The notes: generated from the letters alone by a model not told the origin. DNA of 49,715 bases from Jannaschia maritima (GCF_030973515.1 NZ_JARGZA010000005.1:200001-249715), one strand, 5' to 3'. Positions 16,347-25,314 are shown, counted from the stretch's first letter. Numbers and translations are program-made.

Positions 16347-17049
16347 TACGACCGTCGCCACGATCCGTGCCGCGGCGCGGCGAACCGATAAGGACGATCC
16401 GAAACCGCAACTACCGTCGAGGCGCAACATCGTTTCAAAGGTCATCGCGGTCGTGGAGAAGGACCGCCCCCGGCCACTCCACACCCGGGCCGGCCATTCG
16501 ACCGAGAGAACGTCGAATGCGTCGTGTCGTCGGATCCTTGCGGAGGGGCAGACTGGACGGTCCGTCGCGTTCGACCTCTCCACGCAGGCGGGGTACAGTT
16601 ACGAGCGCGCGCCGGCGCGGGGCGAGGTCGGCATTCCCGTATGCCATCTTGGCGACATGCGAACCTCGTTCTGGGACATCCCGCTTGACCGGGTGAACAC
16701 GTCCCAGACGGGCGAGCCAGGCCTGGACGGGTAAATCGACGAGGCCAAGCAGGTAACCGCATGCGCGCGATCGCGGGATGTGCGCCGCCCATGCGGGGAT
16801 CCACGGCACGCGAAGGGCCATCATGGCTGCCGCCCGGGCGGAGTGGACGCATGCCATAGGTCCATCGATCCGGGCGGGCACGACGCTGCCCGTGGTGGTC
16901 GGCAGCGTCATTCAGGACGAGGATGCCGACGGCCACCGGGGATTGGGAACGGCGCGCGCCCATACCCTCAACGGATTTCGAATTGAACCGGATCACCGCA
17001 GATATCGTCGATTACGCCGCGTTTTCAGAATTGGCCACGCAATAGCGGC
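16347..17049. other. Long interval without a convincing gene
   Basis: About 700 bp lie between the plsB upstream region and the H-NS-like gene. Open frames on both strands (for example 16435-16911 minus and 16778-17053 plus) are rich in R, P, G and H, have no recognisable motif and no good ribosome site. I see no tRNA or terminator. It could hold a decayed gene or a non-coding RNA, but nothing in the sequence supports either positively. Confidence 0.4.
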
Positions 17050-17078
17050 TTGATCCATTCCAGGCCGCGACCTAGCTT
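17050..17078 (+). promoter_or_regulatory. Candidate sigma-70 promoter of the H-NS-like gene
   Basis: TTGATC (17050-17055) and TAGCTT (17073-17078) are separated by 17 bp and precede the GTG start at 17112 by about 33 bp. The -35 is good and the -10 mediocre. No competing element is apparent in the gap. Confidence 0.35.
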
Positions 17079-17111
17079 CGACCCACCGGATGTGGATGGA
17101 GGGTCGGTGCC

Positions 17112-17456
17112 GTGGGAAAACTGGAAAAGTTGAGTCGCGAGGAGCTGGACAAGGCGCGCAAGGACATGGAAGCGCAGTTGAAGGATATTCAGCGGGCGCA
17201 GTCCGAATACGACGGTCGCCGCTTGAAGGAATTGCGCGGCGAGATCGAGGCGATGGTCGCGAAGGAAGGCTATACGATCGACGATGTATTCGGTGGAAAG
17301 ACCGGCAAGCGAAATTCCGCTGGACGGTCGAAGGGTCCGGCGAAATACCGCCACCCGGAGAATCCCGAAAAGACCTGGTCCGGCCGGGGGCGTCAGCCCG
17401 TCTGGTACAAGGAAGCCATCGCGGCCGGAAAGGCGCCGGAAGACATGGCGATCTGA
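17112..17456 (+). CDS. H-NS family (HvrA-like) nucleoid protein
   Basis: The 114-residue protein has an N-terminal coiled coil for oligomerisation (ELDKARKDMEAQLKDIQRAQ, about 10-60), a basic linker (GKRNSAGRSKGPAKYRHP) and the C-terminal DNA-binding loop region (PEKTWSGRGRQPVWYKEAI). This is the HvrA/H-NS layout of Rhodobacterales, where such proteins silence AT-rich DNA or, in Rhodobacter, tune photosynthesis genes. The start is GTG at 17112, with GGAGGGTC about 9 nt upstream. It stands alone between gene-free regions. Confidence 0.9.
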   Translation: MGKLEKLSREELDKARKDMEAQLKDIQRAQSEYDGRRLKELRGEIEAMVAKEGYTIDDVFGGKTGKRNSAGRSKGPAKYRHPENPEKTWSGRGRQPVWYKEAIAAGKAPEDMAI

Positions 17457-17632
17457 CCATCCCGGTCGCCGCATCGGACCGGCGATCGACCCCTTTCCTT
17501 CGGTAGGGATGGCGGTGCGGTCCGCGTCCCCGGAGCGATCCACAGCGACGACGTCCCGGCGGCGATCCGCTGGACCTTTCCCGACTCCGTGCGGTTAGGT
17601 GGCGGTCAATCCCGTTCCGGAAAGGATCACCC

Positions 17633-18343
17633 ATGACCCCCCATATCCGCGCCGAGAAGGGCGACATCGCCGAAACCGTGCTGATGCCGGGCGACCCGCT
17701 GCGAGCGAAATGGGCTGCCGAAACCTATCTGGATGCCCCCCGGCTGGTGAATGACGTTCGCGGCATGCTGGGATTCACGGGCACGTGGCGCGGCAATCCG
17801 GTCACGATCCACGGATCCGGAATGGGGATGCCCAGCCTTTCGATCTATGCCAACGAATTGATCGCCGAATACGGCGCGCGGACATTGATCCGCATCGGGT
17901 CGTGCGGCGCCATGCAGGAACGCATCGGATTGCGCGACGTGATCCTGGCCATGACGGCGACGTCCCTTTCCACCCCGTCGCGCGGGATATTGCGCGAAGT
18001 GAACTTCGCCCCCTGCGCCGATTGGGACCTGCTGCAGGCGGCCCATGCGGCGGCCGGATCGCGGAACGCGGCGGTCCATGTCGGCGGAATCTATTCGTCG
18101 GACGTGTTCTACGACGAACGACCCGACCTGACCGAGCAGATGACGCGCCACGGGATCCTGGCCGTCGAGATGGAGGCGGCGGAGCTGTACACCCTGGCCG
18201 CGCGCCACGGGTGCCGCGCCCTGGCCGTGCTGACGGTCAGCGACCACCTGATGACGCACGAGGCGCTGCCGGCATCGGACCGGCAGTCGTCCTTCGGCGA
18301 CATGGTCGAGATCGCGCTGGAGGCGGCGTTCGCGGACGCCTAG
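17633..18343 (+). CDS. deoD: DeoD-type purine-nucleoside phosphorylase
   Basis: DeoD cleaves purine (deoxy)nucleosides with phosphate for salvage in the cytoplasm. The 236-residue protein matches the family throughout: PGDPLRAKW near the N-terminus, [16 protein letters not shown], the GSCGAM phosphate loop, VEMEAAELY, which binds the ribose, and VSDH with the catalytic Asp near residue 200. Length is typical for the hexameric type. GAAAGGATCACC precedes the ATG. It is a single gene followed by a long inverted repeat. Confidence 0.95.
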   Translation: MTPHIRAEKGDIAETVLMPGDPLRAKWAAETYLDAPRLVNDVRGMLGFTGTWRGNPVTIHGSGMGMPSLSIYANELIAEYGARTLIRIGSCGAMQERIGLRDVILAMTATSLSTPSRGILREVNFAPCADWDLLQAAHAAAGSRNAAVHVGGIYSSDVFYDERPDLTEQMTRHGILAVEMEAAELYTLAARHGCRALAVLTVSDHLMTHEALPASDRQSSFGDMVEIALEAAFADA

Positions 18344-18355
18344 GACCGCCACCCT

Positions 18356-18394
18356 CGGGCTCGATCACGGGGGGAGGTCCCCGGGTCGAGCCCG
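18356..18394. terminator. Inverted repeat between convergent deoD and decarboxylase genes
   Basis: CGGGCTCGA (18356-18364) and TCGAGCCCG (18386-18394) form a 9-bp stem with a 21-nt loop that holds a smaller GGGG/CCCC pairing. There is no T tract. The position between convergent genes suggests a bidirectional terminator or a REP-like element; the phrase CGGGTCGAGCCCGGGAATGA looks like dispersed repeat sequence. Confidence 0.4.
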
Positions 18395-18425
18395 GGAATG
18401 ACCCGGTGCGGATCGACGAAGCGAC

Positions 18426-19610
18426 CTATCCCAGCACGACCACGTCAAGCGGCGGGAAGCCGTTGAAGCCGATGGAGGCATAGGACGAGGTGTAGGCCCC
18501 GCAGTTGCGGATCATCACCTTGTCGCCCGCGGCCAGCGTCAGGGGCAGCGAGACGGGCCGCTTCTCGTAGAGCACGTCGGCGCTGTCGCAGGACGGGCCG
18601 GCCAAGATGCAGGGCCCCATCGGCGCGCCGTCTCGGAGGGTGACGAACTGGTAGCGGATCGCCTCGTCGATCGTTTCGGCCAAACCCGAGAACTTGCCGA
18701 TGTCCAGGTACACCCAGCGGTGCAGGTCGTCGTCCGACTTGCGCGCCACCAGCATCACCTCCGCCGCGATGGCGCCGGCCTCCGCCACCAGGCCGCGGCC
18801 GGGTTCGGCCATGATCTGCGCGACGTCGCCGAAGCGGTCGGCGATCAGGTCCATCACGGCAGCGGCGTATGCGGTCGGGTGGTCGATGGCCGTGCCGTAG
18901 AAGGCGGGGAAGCCGCCGCCCACGTTCAACAGGTGCAGATCGAAGCCCGCGTCGCGCGCGGCGTGCCAGACGGCGGCGACGCGGTCCAGCGTGCCGGCCC
19001 ACATCCAGGCCTCGCGCGTCTGGCTGCCGACGTGGAAGGACAGGCCGTGAGGCACCAGGCCGCGGGCGCGGGCATGGGCCAGCAGGGGGATGACGCGGTC
19101 GGCGGGGACGCCGAACTTGCGCGACAACGGCCAGTCGGCGTCGGGGTTGTCCACCAACAGGCGAATGTAGACACGCGCGCCCGGCGCATGGGCCGCGATC
19201 TTGTCCAGCTCCTCCTCCGCGTCGGCAGCGAAGAGGGTGATGCCGGCCTGGTGCGCGAAGGCGATGTCGGACGCCCGCTTGACCGTGTTGCCGAACGACA
19301 CGTGGTCGGGATGCGCGCCCTGGGACAGGACCAGCTCGATCTCGCCGCGCGAGGCCGCGTCGAAGCCGGAGCCGAGCGCCACCAGGCGTTCCACGATGCG
19401 CGGTTCGGGGTTGGCCTTCACGGCATAGTGCACGTGGGCGCGACCCAGGCCGGCGGTCAGGGCGCGGAACTGCCGTTCCACGGCGTCGAGATCCAGCACG
19501 AGCGTCGGGCGCGCGAAGTCGTGCGCGGCGATGTACGCCTCGGCACGGCTGGGGGCTGCGGGGTGAATGGGGGCGTTGCGGCCCGACAGGCCGGTCACGA
19601 TCGCGTTCAT
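18426..19610 (-). CDS. Ornithine/lysine decarboxylase family (type III PLP enzyme)
   Basis: The 394-residue protein is a fold-III PLP decarboxylase of the ornithine decarboxylase type. PLP-lysine 65 lies in HYAVKANPEP, followed by the SFHVGSQ and NVGGGFPAFYG segments, MAEPGRGLVAEAG, and the catalytic cysteine in GPSCDSADVLYEK. The last motif distinguishes ornithine decarboxylase-like enzymes from diaminopimelate decarboxylase. It should make putrescine (or cadaverine) for polyamine synthesis. ATG 19610 was chosen because GGAG is 6 nt upstream; ATG 19616 is too close to it. The 5' leader is long and could be regulatory. Confidence 0.9.
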   Translation of the reverse strand: MNAIVTGLSGRNAPIHPAAPSRAEAYIAAHDFARPTLVLDLDAVERQFRALTAGLGRAHVHYAVKANPEPRIVERLVALGSGFDAASRGEIELVLSQGAHPDHVSFGNTVKRASDIAFAHQAGITLFAADAEEELDKIAAHAPGARVYIRLLVDNPDADWPLSRKFGVPADRVIPLLAHARARGLVPHGLSFHVGSQTREAWMWAGTLDRVAAVWHAARDAGFDLHLLNVGGGFPAFYGTAIDHPTAYAAAVMDLIADRFGDVAQIMAEPGRGLVAEAGAIAAEVMLVARKSDDDLHRWVYLDIGKFSGLAETIDEAIRYQFVTLRDGAPMGPCILAGPSCDSADVLYEKRPVSLPLTLAAGDKVMIRNCGAYTSSYASIGFNGFPPLDVVVLG

Positions 19611-19893
19611 GGTCATCTCCGATAGACCCGGCCATTCCTGCGCGTGCAGGCTCAGACCGCTCTGTTCCAAGGGAGACGTTACCGTCGCTACATAACCGTG
19701 CCCGCGGGGGGACCGTCAGCCGTGCCAGAGGCGCGTGCGTTGGCGTCTTGTGGCGCGCATGTGCGTCCGCGGGGCGATTCGGTCAAGTGGGAATCGCCGT
19801 GGCGCGCGCGATTGTCCGCCGGCCCGTCGGGTGGCGGCGGAACCGTCCCTCGCGAGGGCGGGTTCCCCACTGGCACCTGCGGAGGAGACCGCC

Positions 19894-20040
19894 ATGAAGG
19901 CCATCCTGACCTTGCCGTTGATCGCCATGATCGCCGCCTGCGTCCCGTCCGGAAACAACCGCGTCGACACCCCGCAGGAGATCGAGGCGACGACCGACCA
20001 GGACGTGGACGGCGACCTGATCACGGACGACGTGCGATAG
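19894..20040 (+). CDS. 48-residue lipoprotein with an EF-hand-like loop
   Basis: A short exported protein: signal with lipobox IAAC (Cys16), then a hydrophilic acidic tail. The tail contains DQDVDGDLITDD, which fits the 12-position calcium loop D-x-D-x-D-G-x-hydrophobic-x-x-x-D. The ATG at 19894 is preceded by the excellent ribosome site GGAGGAGACCGCC, which makes the call convincing despite the small size. Divergent from the decarboxylase gene. Function unknown; membrane attachment through the lipidated cysteine is predicted. Confidence 0.7.
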   Translation: MKAILTLPLIAMIAACVPSGNNRVDTPQEIEATTDQDVDGDLITDDVR

Positions 20041-20051
20041 GGTCGGACGGA

Positions 20052-20070
20052 GGGCCCCTTCGCGGAGCCC
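20052..20070. terminator. Small hairpin between convergent genes
   Basis: GGGCCCC and GGAGCCC around TTCGC form a 7-position stem with one mismatch, between the lipoprotein stop at 20040 and the peroxiredoxin stop at 20078. There is no T tract; weak evidence. Confidence 0.3.
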
Positions 20071-20077
20071 CCGCCCC

Positions 20078-20593
20078 TCAGGCCGCGGTGCCGCGGGCCG
20101 GATAGTCGTTGTCGACGATGAAGCCGATCGTGCCCAGCAGATCGGCGATCCGGGGCCGGGCGAAGGGCACCGATTGCTGCCAATGCGCATAGACCCGGCC
20201 GTCCGGGCGGACGAGCGTCATGCCCGGCTCCGAGAAGAGCGCGGGTTCCTTGTCGCTGCGCGCGGTCGACAGATAGAGGCCCCAGTCGCGGGCCTGCGCT
20301 TCCGTCATGCCGTGGCCGACGCGCAGGCCGGCCTCCACCCAGTCCTGCGCCTGGTCGCGGGCGCGGTCCTCCGTGTCCATGGACACGGCGACGACGGACA
20401 GGCCCGCCTCCGCGATGTTCGGGAGGTTGGGGATCACGTCCTCCTCCATCTGCTTGGTGCACAGGGGACAGTGCTTGCCGCGATAGAACAAGACCAGGGT
20501 GAAGGCCCGCGGCGTTTCCGCCGACAGGTCGAAGGTGCCGCCTCCCAAAAGGGGCACGGCGAGGGCGGGGGCCTGGGCGTCGGTCTTCAGCAT
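20078..20593 (-). CDS. AhpC/TSA-family peroxiredoxin-like protein
   Basis: The 171-residue protein has a thioredoxin fold with LVLFYRGKHCPLCTKQ, giving Cys42 and Cys45 in a CxxC at the peroxidatic position, and VSMDTEDRARDQ further on. The family reduces peroxides or acts as a redoxin. The CxxC rather than PxxxTxxC pattern puts it in the AhpC/TSA subgroup often labelled peroxiredoxin-like, so the electron donor and substrate are uncertain. No signal peptide, so cytoplasmic. GAAAGGACCCGTCCC lies before the ATG. Confidence 0.87.
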   Translation of the reverse strand: MLKTDAQAPALAVPLLGGGTFDLSAETPRAFTLVLFYRGKHCPLCTKQMEEDVIPNLPNIAEAGLSVVAVSMDTEDRARDQAQDWVEAGLRVGHGMTEAQARDWGLYLSTARSDKEPALFSEPGMTLVRPDGRVYAHWQQSVPFARPRIADLLGTIGFIVDNDYPARGTAA

Positions 20594-20725
20594 GGGACGG
20601 GTCCTTTCGGGTGATGCGTTCCCCCTGGTCTAGGCCGTCCGACCCGTCCCGTCACCGCGCAGGCCCTTGTGCGCCGATGGGACGTCACGCTTGCGCGAGC
20701 GGGGCGGACGGGCGATGCCGCCCGG

Positions 20726-21178
20726 ATGTCGTTCCCCATCGCCACCGTGGCCGTGCCCCCCGGCCGGATCGGGGTCGCACCCCTGCCCCGCGACGAGGGC
20801 ACGGTGGATGCCATCGTGGATTGGGGCGCGGCGCTGGTCCTGTCGATGACGGAAGCCGCGGAGATGCCGCCGGGGCTAGGGGCCCGGATCGCGGGGCGGG
20901 GCATCGCGTGGCGGCACCTGCCCGTCCGCGACTTCGGTGGGCCGGACGGCGCCACGGCGGCGGCGTGGCCCGGGGCGGAGGCGGCGTGCCTGTCGGTGCT
21001 GCGGACGGGCGGAGGCGTTCTGGTCCATTGCCGCGGCGGCCAGGGGCGGTCGGGCATGGTCGCCCTGCGCCTGATGGTGGCGATGGGCGAATCGCCCGAC
21101 GTGGCGCTGCGGCGGCTGCGGGCCGTCAGGCCGGGCGCGGTCGAGACGGACGCGCAACGGCGCTGGGCTGCGGGCTGA
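20726..21178 (+). CDS. Protein tyrosine/dual-specificity phosphatase-like protein
   Basis: The 150-residue protein contains the cysteine phosphatase signature VHCRGGQGRSG (catalytic Cys102, Arg108) and an upstream general-acid candidate Asp in LPVRDFGG, which gives the cyclin-like or dual-specificity phosphatase layout. The substrate is unknown. The start is uncertain: ATG 20726 gives a family-like N-terminus (SFPIATVAVPPGR) but has a weak ribosome site, and an in-frame GTG at 20669 would add 19 residues. It is convergent with the sdh operon across a 9-bp-stem hairpin. Confidence 0.8.
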   Translation: MSFPIATVAVPPGRIGVAPLPRDEGTVDAIVDWGAALVLSMTEAAEMPPGLGARIAGRGIAWRHLPVRDFGGPDGATAAAWPGAEAACLSVLRTGGGVLVHCRGGQGRSGMVALRLMVAMGESPDVALRRLRAVRPGAVETDAQRRWAAG

Positions 21179-21185
21179 GGATGGG

Positions 21186-21208
21186 GCCGCCCCCAGGCCG
21201 GGGGCGGC
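21186..21208. terminator. Bidirectional terminator-like hairpin after sdhB
   Basis: GCCGCCCCC (21186-21194) and GGGGGCGGC (21200-21208) pair perfectly around AGGCC. It lies between the convergent phosphatase and sdhB genes and probably stops both transcripts, although no T tract is present. Confidence 0.5.
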
Positions 21209-21229
21209 GCCGTCGGGGACGGACCGGCG

Positions 21230-22009
21230 TCAGATCCGGCGATCGACCATCATCTTCTTGATCGACTGGATCGCCTTGGCGGGGTTCAGGCCCTTGGGGC
21301 AGGTCTTGGCGCAGTTCATGATCGTGTGGCAGCGATACAGCTTGAACGGATCCTCCAGCTGATCCAGTCGCTCGCCCGTCGCTTCGTCGCGGCTGTCGAT
21401 GATCCAGCGATAGGCGTGCAGCAGCGCCGCCGGTCCGAGGAAGCGATCGCCGTTCCACCAATAGGACGGGCAGGCGGTCGAACAGGACGCGCACATGATG
21501 CACTCGTAGAGGCCGTCGAGCTTCTTGCGATCCTCGATCGACTGCTTCCATTCCTTCGCGGGCTCGGTCGTCGTCGTTTCCAGCCACGGCATGACGGACG
21601 CGTGCTGGGCATAGAAGTGCGTCAGGTCGGGGATCAAATCCTTGACCACCGGCATATGCGGCAACGGATAGATCCTCACATCGCCCGACACCTCCTCGAT
21701 GCCATAGGTGCAGGCGAGCACGTTGATCCCGTCGATGTTCATGGCGCAGGACCCGCAGATACCTTCCCGGCAGGACCGGCGGAAGGTCAGGGTCGGGTCG
21801 ATCTCGTTCTTGATCTTGATGATCGCGTCCAGCATCATCGGCCCGCAGGTGTCCAGATCGACGAAATAGGTGTCGACGCGCGGGTTGTTCCCGTCCTCCG
21901 GGCTCCAGCGATAGATCTTGAACGTCTTGAGCCGGTTCGCCCCTTCAGGCTTGGGCCAGGTCTTGCCGGTCGTGATGCGGCTGTTCTTGGGCAGGGTCAG
22001 CTGGACCAT
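21230..22009 (-). CDS. sdhB: Succinate dehydrogenase iron-sulfur subunit
   Basis: SdhB carries electrons from SdhA-bound FAD to ubiquinone in respiratory complex II. All three cluster motifs are present: [2Fe-2S] [14 protein letters not shown] (about 78-92), [4Fe-4S] [13 protein letters not shown] (about 165-177) and [3Fe-4S]/[4Fe-4S] [17 protein letters not shown] (about 224-240). The length of 259 is typical. The gene is last in the sdh operon, separated from sdhA by two small lipoprotein genes. GAAAGGGACGACC precedes the ATG. Confidence 0.97.
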   Translation of the reverse strand: MVQLTLPKNSRITTGKTWPKPEGANRLKTFKIYRWSPEDGNNPRVDTYFVDLDTCGPMMLDAIIKIKNEIDPTLTFRRSCREGICGSCAMNIDGINVLACTYGIEEVSGDVRIYPLPHMPVVKDLIPDLTHFYAQHASVMPWLETTTTEPAKEWKQSIEDRKKLDGLYECIMCASCSTACPSYWWNGDRFLGPAALLHAYRWIIDSRDEATGERLDQLEDPFKLYRCHTIMNCAKTCPKGLNPAKAIQSIKKMMVDRRI

Positions 22010-22027
22010 GGTCGTCCCTTTCGGTCG

Positions 22028-22372
22028 TCAGAGCCGGGCGAGCGCGCGGGGCAGCCCGCGCTCCGTCAGGCAGGTCACGGTGTCGGGCCGCGCGACGACG
22101 GCGAGCGTCGTGTCGATCGCGGGCTGGGGCGGCACGCTGCCCGCGGCGAAGCGGGCCAGCGTCACGATCTCGGTCACGGTGGCGTTGTCGATCACGCAAT
22201 CCGATATGGGGGCGACGGGCACGCCGGGGAAGCGGCGCGTGGCCACCTGCGTCACCGTGGCCTTGGCCGCGGCGCGCGTGGCCTGCGTGGCGACGCCCGC
22301 CGCGGGGCCTACGGCGGCGGCGCAGCCCGACAGGATCGCGGCGGAGGCCAGAAGGGAGAGCAGTCGGATCAT
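22028..22372 (-). CDS. Small lipoprotein between sdhA and sdhB (second of two)
   Basis: The 114-residue protein has a lipoprotein signal (LLASAAILSGCAAA, Cys17), a short alanine-rich helical part and two further cysteines (SDCVIDN, TVTCLTERG). I do not recognise a family. Its ATG overlaps the stop of the preceding small gene (ATGA), and it ends 18 bp before sdhB, so it must be co-expressed with complex II. Whether it acts on the complex is unknown; the envelope location is predicted from the lipobox. Confidence 0.75.
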   Translation of the reverse strand: MIRLLSLLASAAILSGCAAAVGPAAGVATQATRAAAKATVTQVATRRFPGVPVAPISDCVIDNATVTEIVTLARFAAGSVPPQPAIDTTLAVVARPDTVTCLTERGLPRALARL

Positions 22373-22560
22373 CGCGGGATCGCCTCGCATGCGTCCAGGT
22401 TCCGAAGGTCGTCGCGCGGCCCCACGACGATGGTGCCGCCCCGGACCGCGAAGCCCGCGTCGCGGGCGCAGTCCAGATAGGCCGCCCGCCGGGCATCGGG
22501 CCCCGTCGCCATGCAGGCGGCCAGGGCCGGGGTCAGGGCGATCACCGCTGCAGCACGCAT
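22369..22560 (-). CDS. Small lipoprotein overlapping the sdhA stop (first of two)
   Basis: This 63-residue protein reads [20 protein letters not shown] (lipobox LAAC, Cys16) and then a hydrophilic region with two more cysteines (LDCARDAGF, LDACEAIPR). Its ATG overlaps the sdhA stop (ATGA at 22560) and its own stop overlaps the next ATG, so three genes are translationally coupled. Three cysteines in 63 residues, one of them lipidated, suggest a disulfide-stabilised envelope peptide. No known function. Confidence 0.72.
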   Translation of the reverse strand: MRAAAVIALTPALAACMATGPDARRAAYLDCARDAGFAVRGGTIVVGPRDDLRNLDACEAIPR

Positions 22561-24371
22561 CAATACACCCGGGCCTTCGGGGCGATCTTCTTGGGGTCGA
22601 TGCCGCCCTCGTTGTGGGTGGTGAGCGGCTTCACGTGGACCCCGCGATAGCCCATGTCGGACTTCATCTCGTCGCCCCGGAACCAGACGAGGCTGTGCTT
22701 GCGCCAGTTCTCGTCGTCGCGGTCGGGATAGTCCTCGTGCGCGTGGGCCCCGCGGGACTCCTTGCGCGCCGCGGCCGCCGTCACGGTGGCGACCGCGTTG
22801 GGCATCAGGTTCGCCAATTCCAGCGTCTCCATCAGGTCGGAGTTCCAGATCAGCGTGTTGTCGGTGACGGACACGTCGGGCAGCTTGGCGGCGATGTCGT
22901 CCATCTTCTCGCGGCCCTCGTTCAGGGTCTTCTCGGTCCGGAAGACGGCGGCGTCCTGCTGCATGGTCTTCTGCATCTGCAAGCGCAGCTCGGCGGTGCC
23001 GACCTGGCCCCGCGCGTGCCGCAGGCCGTCGAAGCGGGCGAGCGCCATCTCGACCGATCGCGTGTTGGGGGTGGGCCCGGTCGTGTCCGGGTCCACGATC
23101 TCGCCCGCGCGGATGGCCGCGGCCCGGCCGAACACCACCAAGTCGATGAGGCTGTTGGACCCAAGGCGGTTCGCGCCGTGCACGGACGCGCAGCCCGCCT
23201 CGCCCACCGCCATCAGGCCCGGCGATACGCGGTCGGGATCGTCCGCGGTCGGCGCCAGCACCTCGCCCCAATAGTTCGTGGGGATGCCGCCCATGTTGTA
23301 GTGGACGGTGGGCAGGACGGGGATCGGTTCCTTCGTGACGTCGACGCCCGCGAAGATGCGGGCGGATTCCGAGATGCCCGGAAGCCGTTCGGCCAGCACG
23401 TCGCCCGGCAGGTGCGACAGGTTCAGGTGGATGTGGTCGCCGTCCTTGCCGACGCCGCGGCCCTCGCGGATCTCCAGCGTCATGCAGCGGGACACGACGT
23501 CCCGGCTGGCCAGGTCCTTGTAGGTGGGGGCGTAGCGTTCCATGAACCGCTCCCCTTCCGAATTGGTCAGGTAGCCACCCTCGCCCCGCGCGCCTTCGGT
23601 GATGAGGCAGCCGGCGCCGTAGATGCCGGTGGGATGGAACTGCACGAACTCCATGTCCTGGAGCGGCAGGCCCGCGCGCGCGACCATGCCGTTGCCGTCG
23701 CCGGTGCAGGTGTGCGCGGAGGTGGCCGAGAAGTAGGCCCGGCCATAGCCACCGGTCGCCAGCACCGTCATCTTGGCGGAGAACAGGTGCAGCGTGCCGT
23801 CGTCCAGCTTCCAGCACATCACGCCCTGGCATTCGCCGTCCTCCGACATGATCAGGTCGATGGCGAAGTACTCGACGAAGAAGTTGGCCTTCTGCTTCAG
23901 CGACTGGCCATAGAGCGTGTGGAGGATCGCATGACCCGTGCGGTCGGCAGCGGCACAGGTGCGTTGCACGGGGGGACCTTCGCCGTATTCCGTCGTGTGG
24001 CCACCGAAGGGCCGCTGATAGATCCTGCCGTCTTCCGTGCGGGAGAACGGGACGCCGTAATGCTCCAGCTCGTACACGGCCTTCGGCGCCTCGCGCGCCA
24101 GGTATTCCATGGCATCGGTGTCGCCCAGCCAGTCCGACCCCTTCACGGTGTCGTACATGTGCCATTGCCAGTTGTCGGCGCCCATGTTGCCCAAGGATGC
24201 GGCGATGCCGCCCTGGGCCGCGACGGTGTGGGACCGGGTCGGGAACACCTTGGTCACGCAGGCGGTGCGCAGCCCCTGTTCGGCCATGCCCAGGGTCGCG
24301 CGCAGGCCCGCGCCGCCCGCGCCCACGACCACCACGTCGTATTCGTGCGTCTCGTATTCGTATGCAGCCAT
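22560..24371 (-). CDS. sdhA: Succinate dehydrogenase flavoprotein subunit
   Basis: SdhA oxidises succinate to fumarate with covalently bound FAD. The 603-residue protein shows the dinucleotide-binding [16 protein letters not shown] (about 15-30), the FAD-linking histidine in [12 protein letters not shown], the fumarate reductase signature around [21 protein letters not shown] with the active-site region, and [15 protein letters not shown]. The C-terminal domain ends with [11 protein letters not shown]. Length is normal. It is followed by overlapping small lipoprotein genes and then sdhB. Confidence 0.97.
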   Translation of the reverse strand: MAAYEYETHEYDVVVVGAGGAGLRATLGMAEQGLRTACVTKVFPTRSHTVAAQGGIAASLGNMGADNWQWHMYDTVKGSDWLGDTDAMEYLAREAPKAVYELEHYGVPFSRTEDGRIYQRPFGGHTTEYGEGPPVQRTCAAADRTGHAILHTLYGQSLKQKANFFVEYFAIDLIMSEDGECQGVMCWKLDDGTLHLFSAKMTVLATGGYGRAYFSATSAHTCTGDGNGMVARAGLPLQDMEFVQFHPTGIYGAGCLITEGARGEGGYLTNSEGERFMERYAPTYKDLASRDVVSRCMTLEIREGRGVGKDGDHIHLNLSHLPGDVLAERLPGISESARIFAGVDVTKEPIPVLPTVHYNMGGIPTNYWGEVLAPTADDPDRVSPGLMAVGEAGCASVHGANRLGSNSLIDLVVFGRAAAIRAGEIVDPDTTGPTPNTRSVEMALARFDGLRHARGQVGTAELRLQMQKTMQQDAAVFRTEKTLNEGREKMDDIAAKLPDVSVTDNTLIWNSDLMETLELANLMPNAVATVTAAAARKESRGAHAHEDYPDRDDENWRKHSLVWFRGDEMKSDMGYRGVHVKPLTTHNEGGIDPKKIAPKARVY

Positions 24372-24395
24372 CGGTCGTTCTCCAGATGGTGTGTC

Positions 24396-24767
24396 TTACA
24401 GGGCCAGGCGGGCCAGGGCATAGACGCTGGCCAGCGCCGCGGCATAGCCGAGGCACGTCGTCACGACGATCAGCGCCTTGCGTGCGAAGCCCTGGACGTA
24501 ATCCTCGATCAGGACCTGGACGCCCTTGGCGAAGTGGATCCAGCCTACGGTAAGGGTAAGCACCGCCACCAGGGCCGGGAAGGGCTGGGAATAATAGAGG
24601 ACGATCGCTTCCCAGGGCGCTCCCAGGATGCGGCCGAAGGTCAGCAGGAACAGCGGGACCAGCACGACCAGCCCGGCGGACAGAAGGGTTTGGTGCCAGT
24701 GATGGTCGGTGCCCGTGCCCGCGGCGCCCAGGCCCATCACGCGCTTTCGATCGGTCAGGAACGGCAT
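24396..24767 (-). CDS. sdhD: Succinate dehydrogenase membrane anchor subunit
   Basis: SdhD, with SdhC, anchors complex II in the inner membrane and helps bind heme b and ubiquinone. The 123-residue protein starts RKRVMGLGAAGTGTDHHWHQ, typical of alphaproteobacterial SdhD, and has three hydrophobic segments (about 29-49, 60-82, 97-121). Its place between sdhC and sdhA confirms the assignment. Only one base separates it from the sdhC stop. Confidence 0.93.
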   Translation of the reverse strand: MPFLTDRKRVMGLGAAGTGTDHHWHQTLLSAGLVVLVPLFLLTFGRILGAPWEAIVLYYSQPFPALVAVLTLTVGWIHFAKGVQVLIEDYVQGFARKALIVVTTCLGYAAALASVYALARLAL

Positions 24768-24768
24768 G

Positions 24769-25152
24769 TCACACCACCAGGATCGTGAGGATCGTCAGGA
24801 CGACGGAGCCGCCGATGATGGCCCAGCCGGACCGTTCGGCGCGTTCCAGTTCGAGCATGTGGCCCGTATCCCAGACCAGGTGCCGGATGCCTGCCAGCGT
24901 GTGGTACCACAGCGCCCAGATCGACCCGAGGAACACCAGCTTGCCGAACCACGACGTCAGAACCGCATCGGCGGTCGCGAATGCGCCCGGCCCGGACGCG
25001 GCGGCGACGAACCACCACGTGATCATCAAGCCACCCAGCACCAGCGCGTTGCCCGTGATCCGCGTCAGGATCGAGGTGACGGAGGTGATCTGCGGACGAT
25101 AAACGGAGATGTGCGGGCTGAGGGGTCGGTTGCCCCGGTTCACGTCGGCCAT
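24769..25152 (-). CDS. sdhC: Succinate dehydrogenase cytochrome b556 subunit
   Basis: The 127-residue membrane protein has the family start RPLSPHISVYRPQITSVTSILTRITG (Ser and Arg near the quinone site), the heme-ligand histidine in LWYHTLAGIRHLVWDTGH, and three transmembrane helices. It is the first gene of the sdhC-sdhD-sdhA-lipoprotein-lipoprotein-sdhB operon. ATG 25152 is supported by AAAGGAAGG directly upstream; the extension to 25200 is not. Confidence 0.94.
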   Translation of the reverse strand: MADVNRGNRPLSPHISVYRPQITSVTSILTRITGNALVLGGLMITWWFVAAASGPGAFATADAVLTSWFGKLVFLGSIWALWYHTLAGIRHLVWDTGHMLELERAERSGWAIIGGSVVLTILTILVV

Positions 25153-25314
25153 GCGGCCTTCCTTTCGATTGCTCGTCCTTCGGTCGTGCCTTGTACCCAA
25201 TCGGCGCGCGGTGTCACGGGGTCTATGGGTCGCATACCCGAAGGTGGAACCGCGACGGGCACCAATCGTTGCAAAGGACTTTGATCAGTCGCCCGCAACA
25301 CCCGGAGGCCACCC

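Noticed and set aside
16435-16996. Minus-strand frames that might be a gene upstream of plsB
   Set aside because: Products are rich in R, P and G, overlap each other in two frames, lack ribosome sites and show no known motif.
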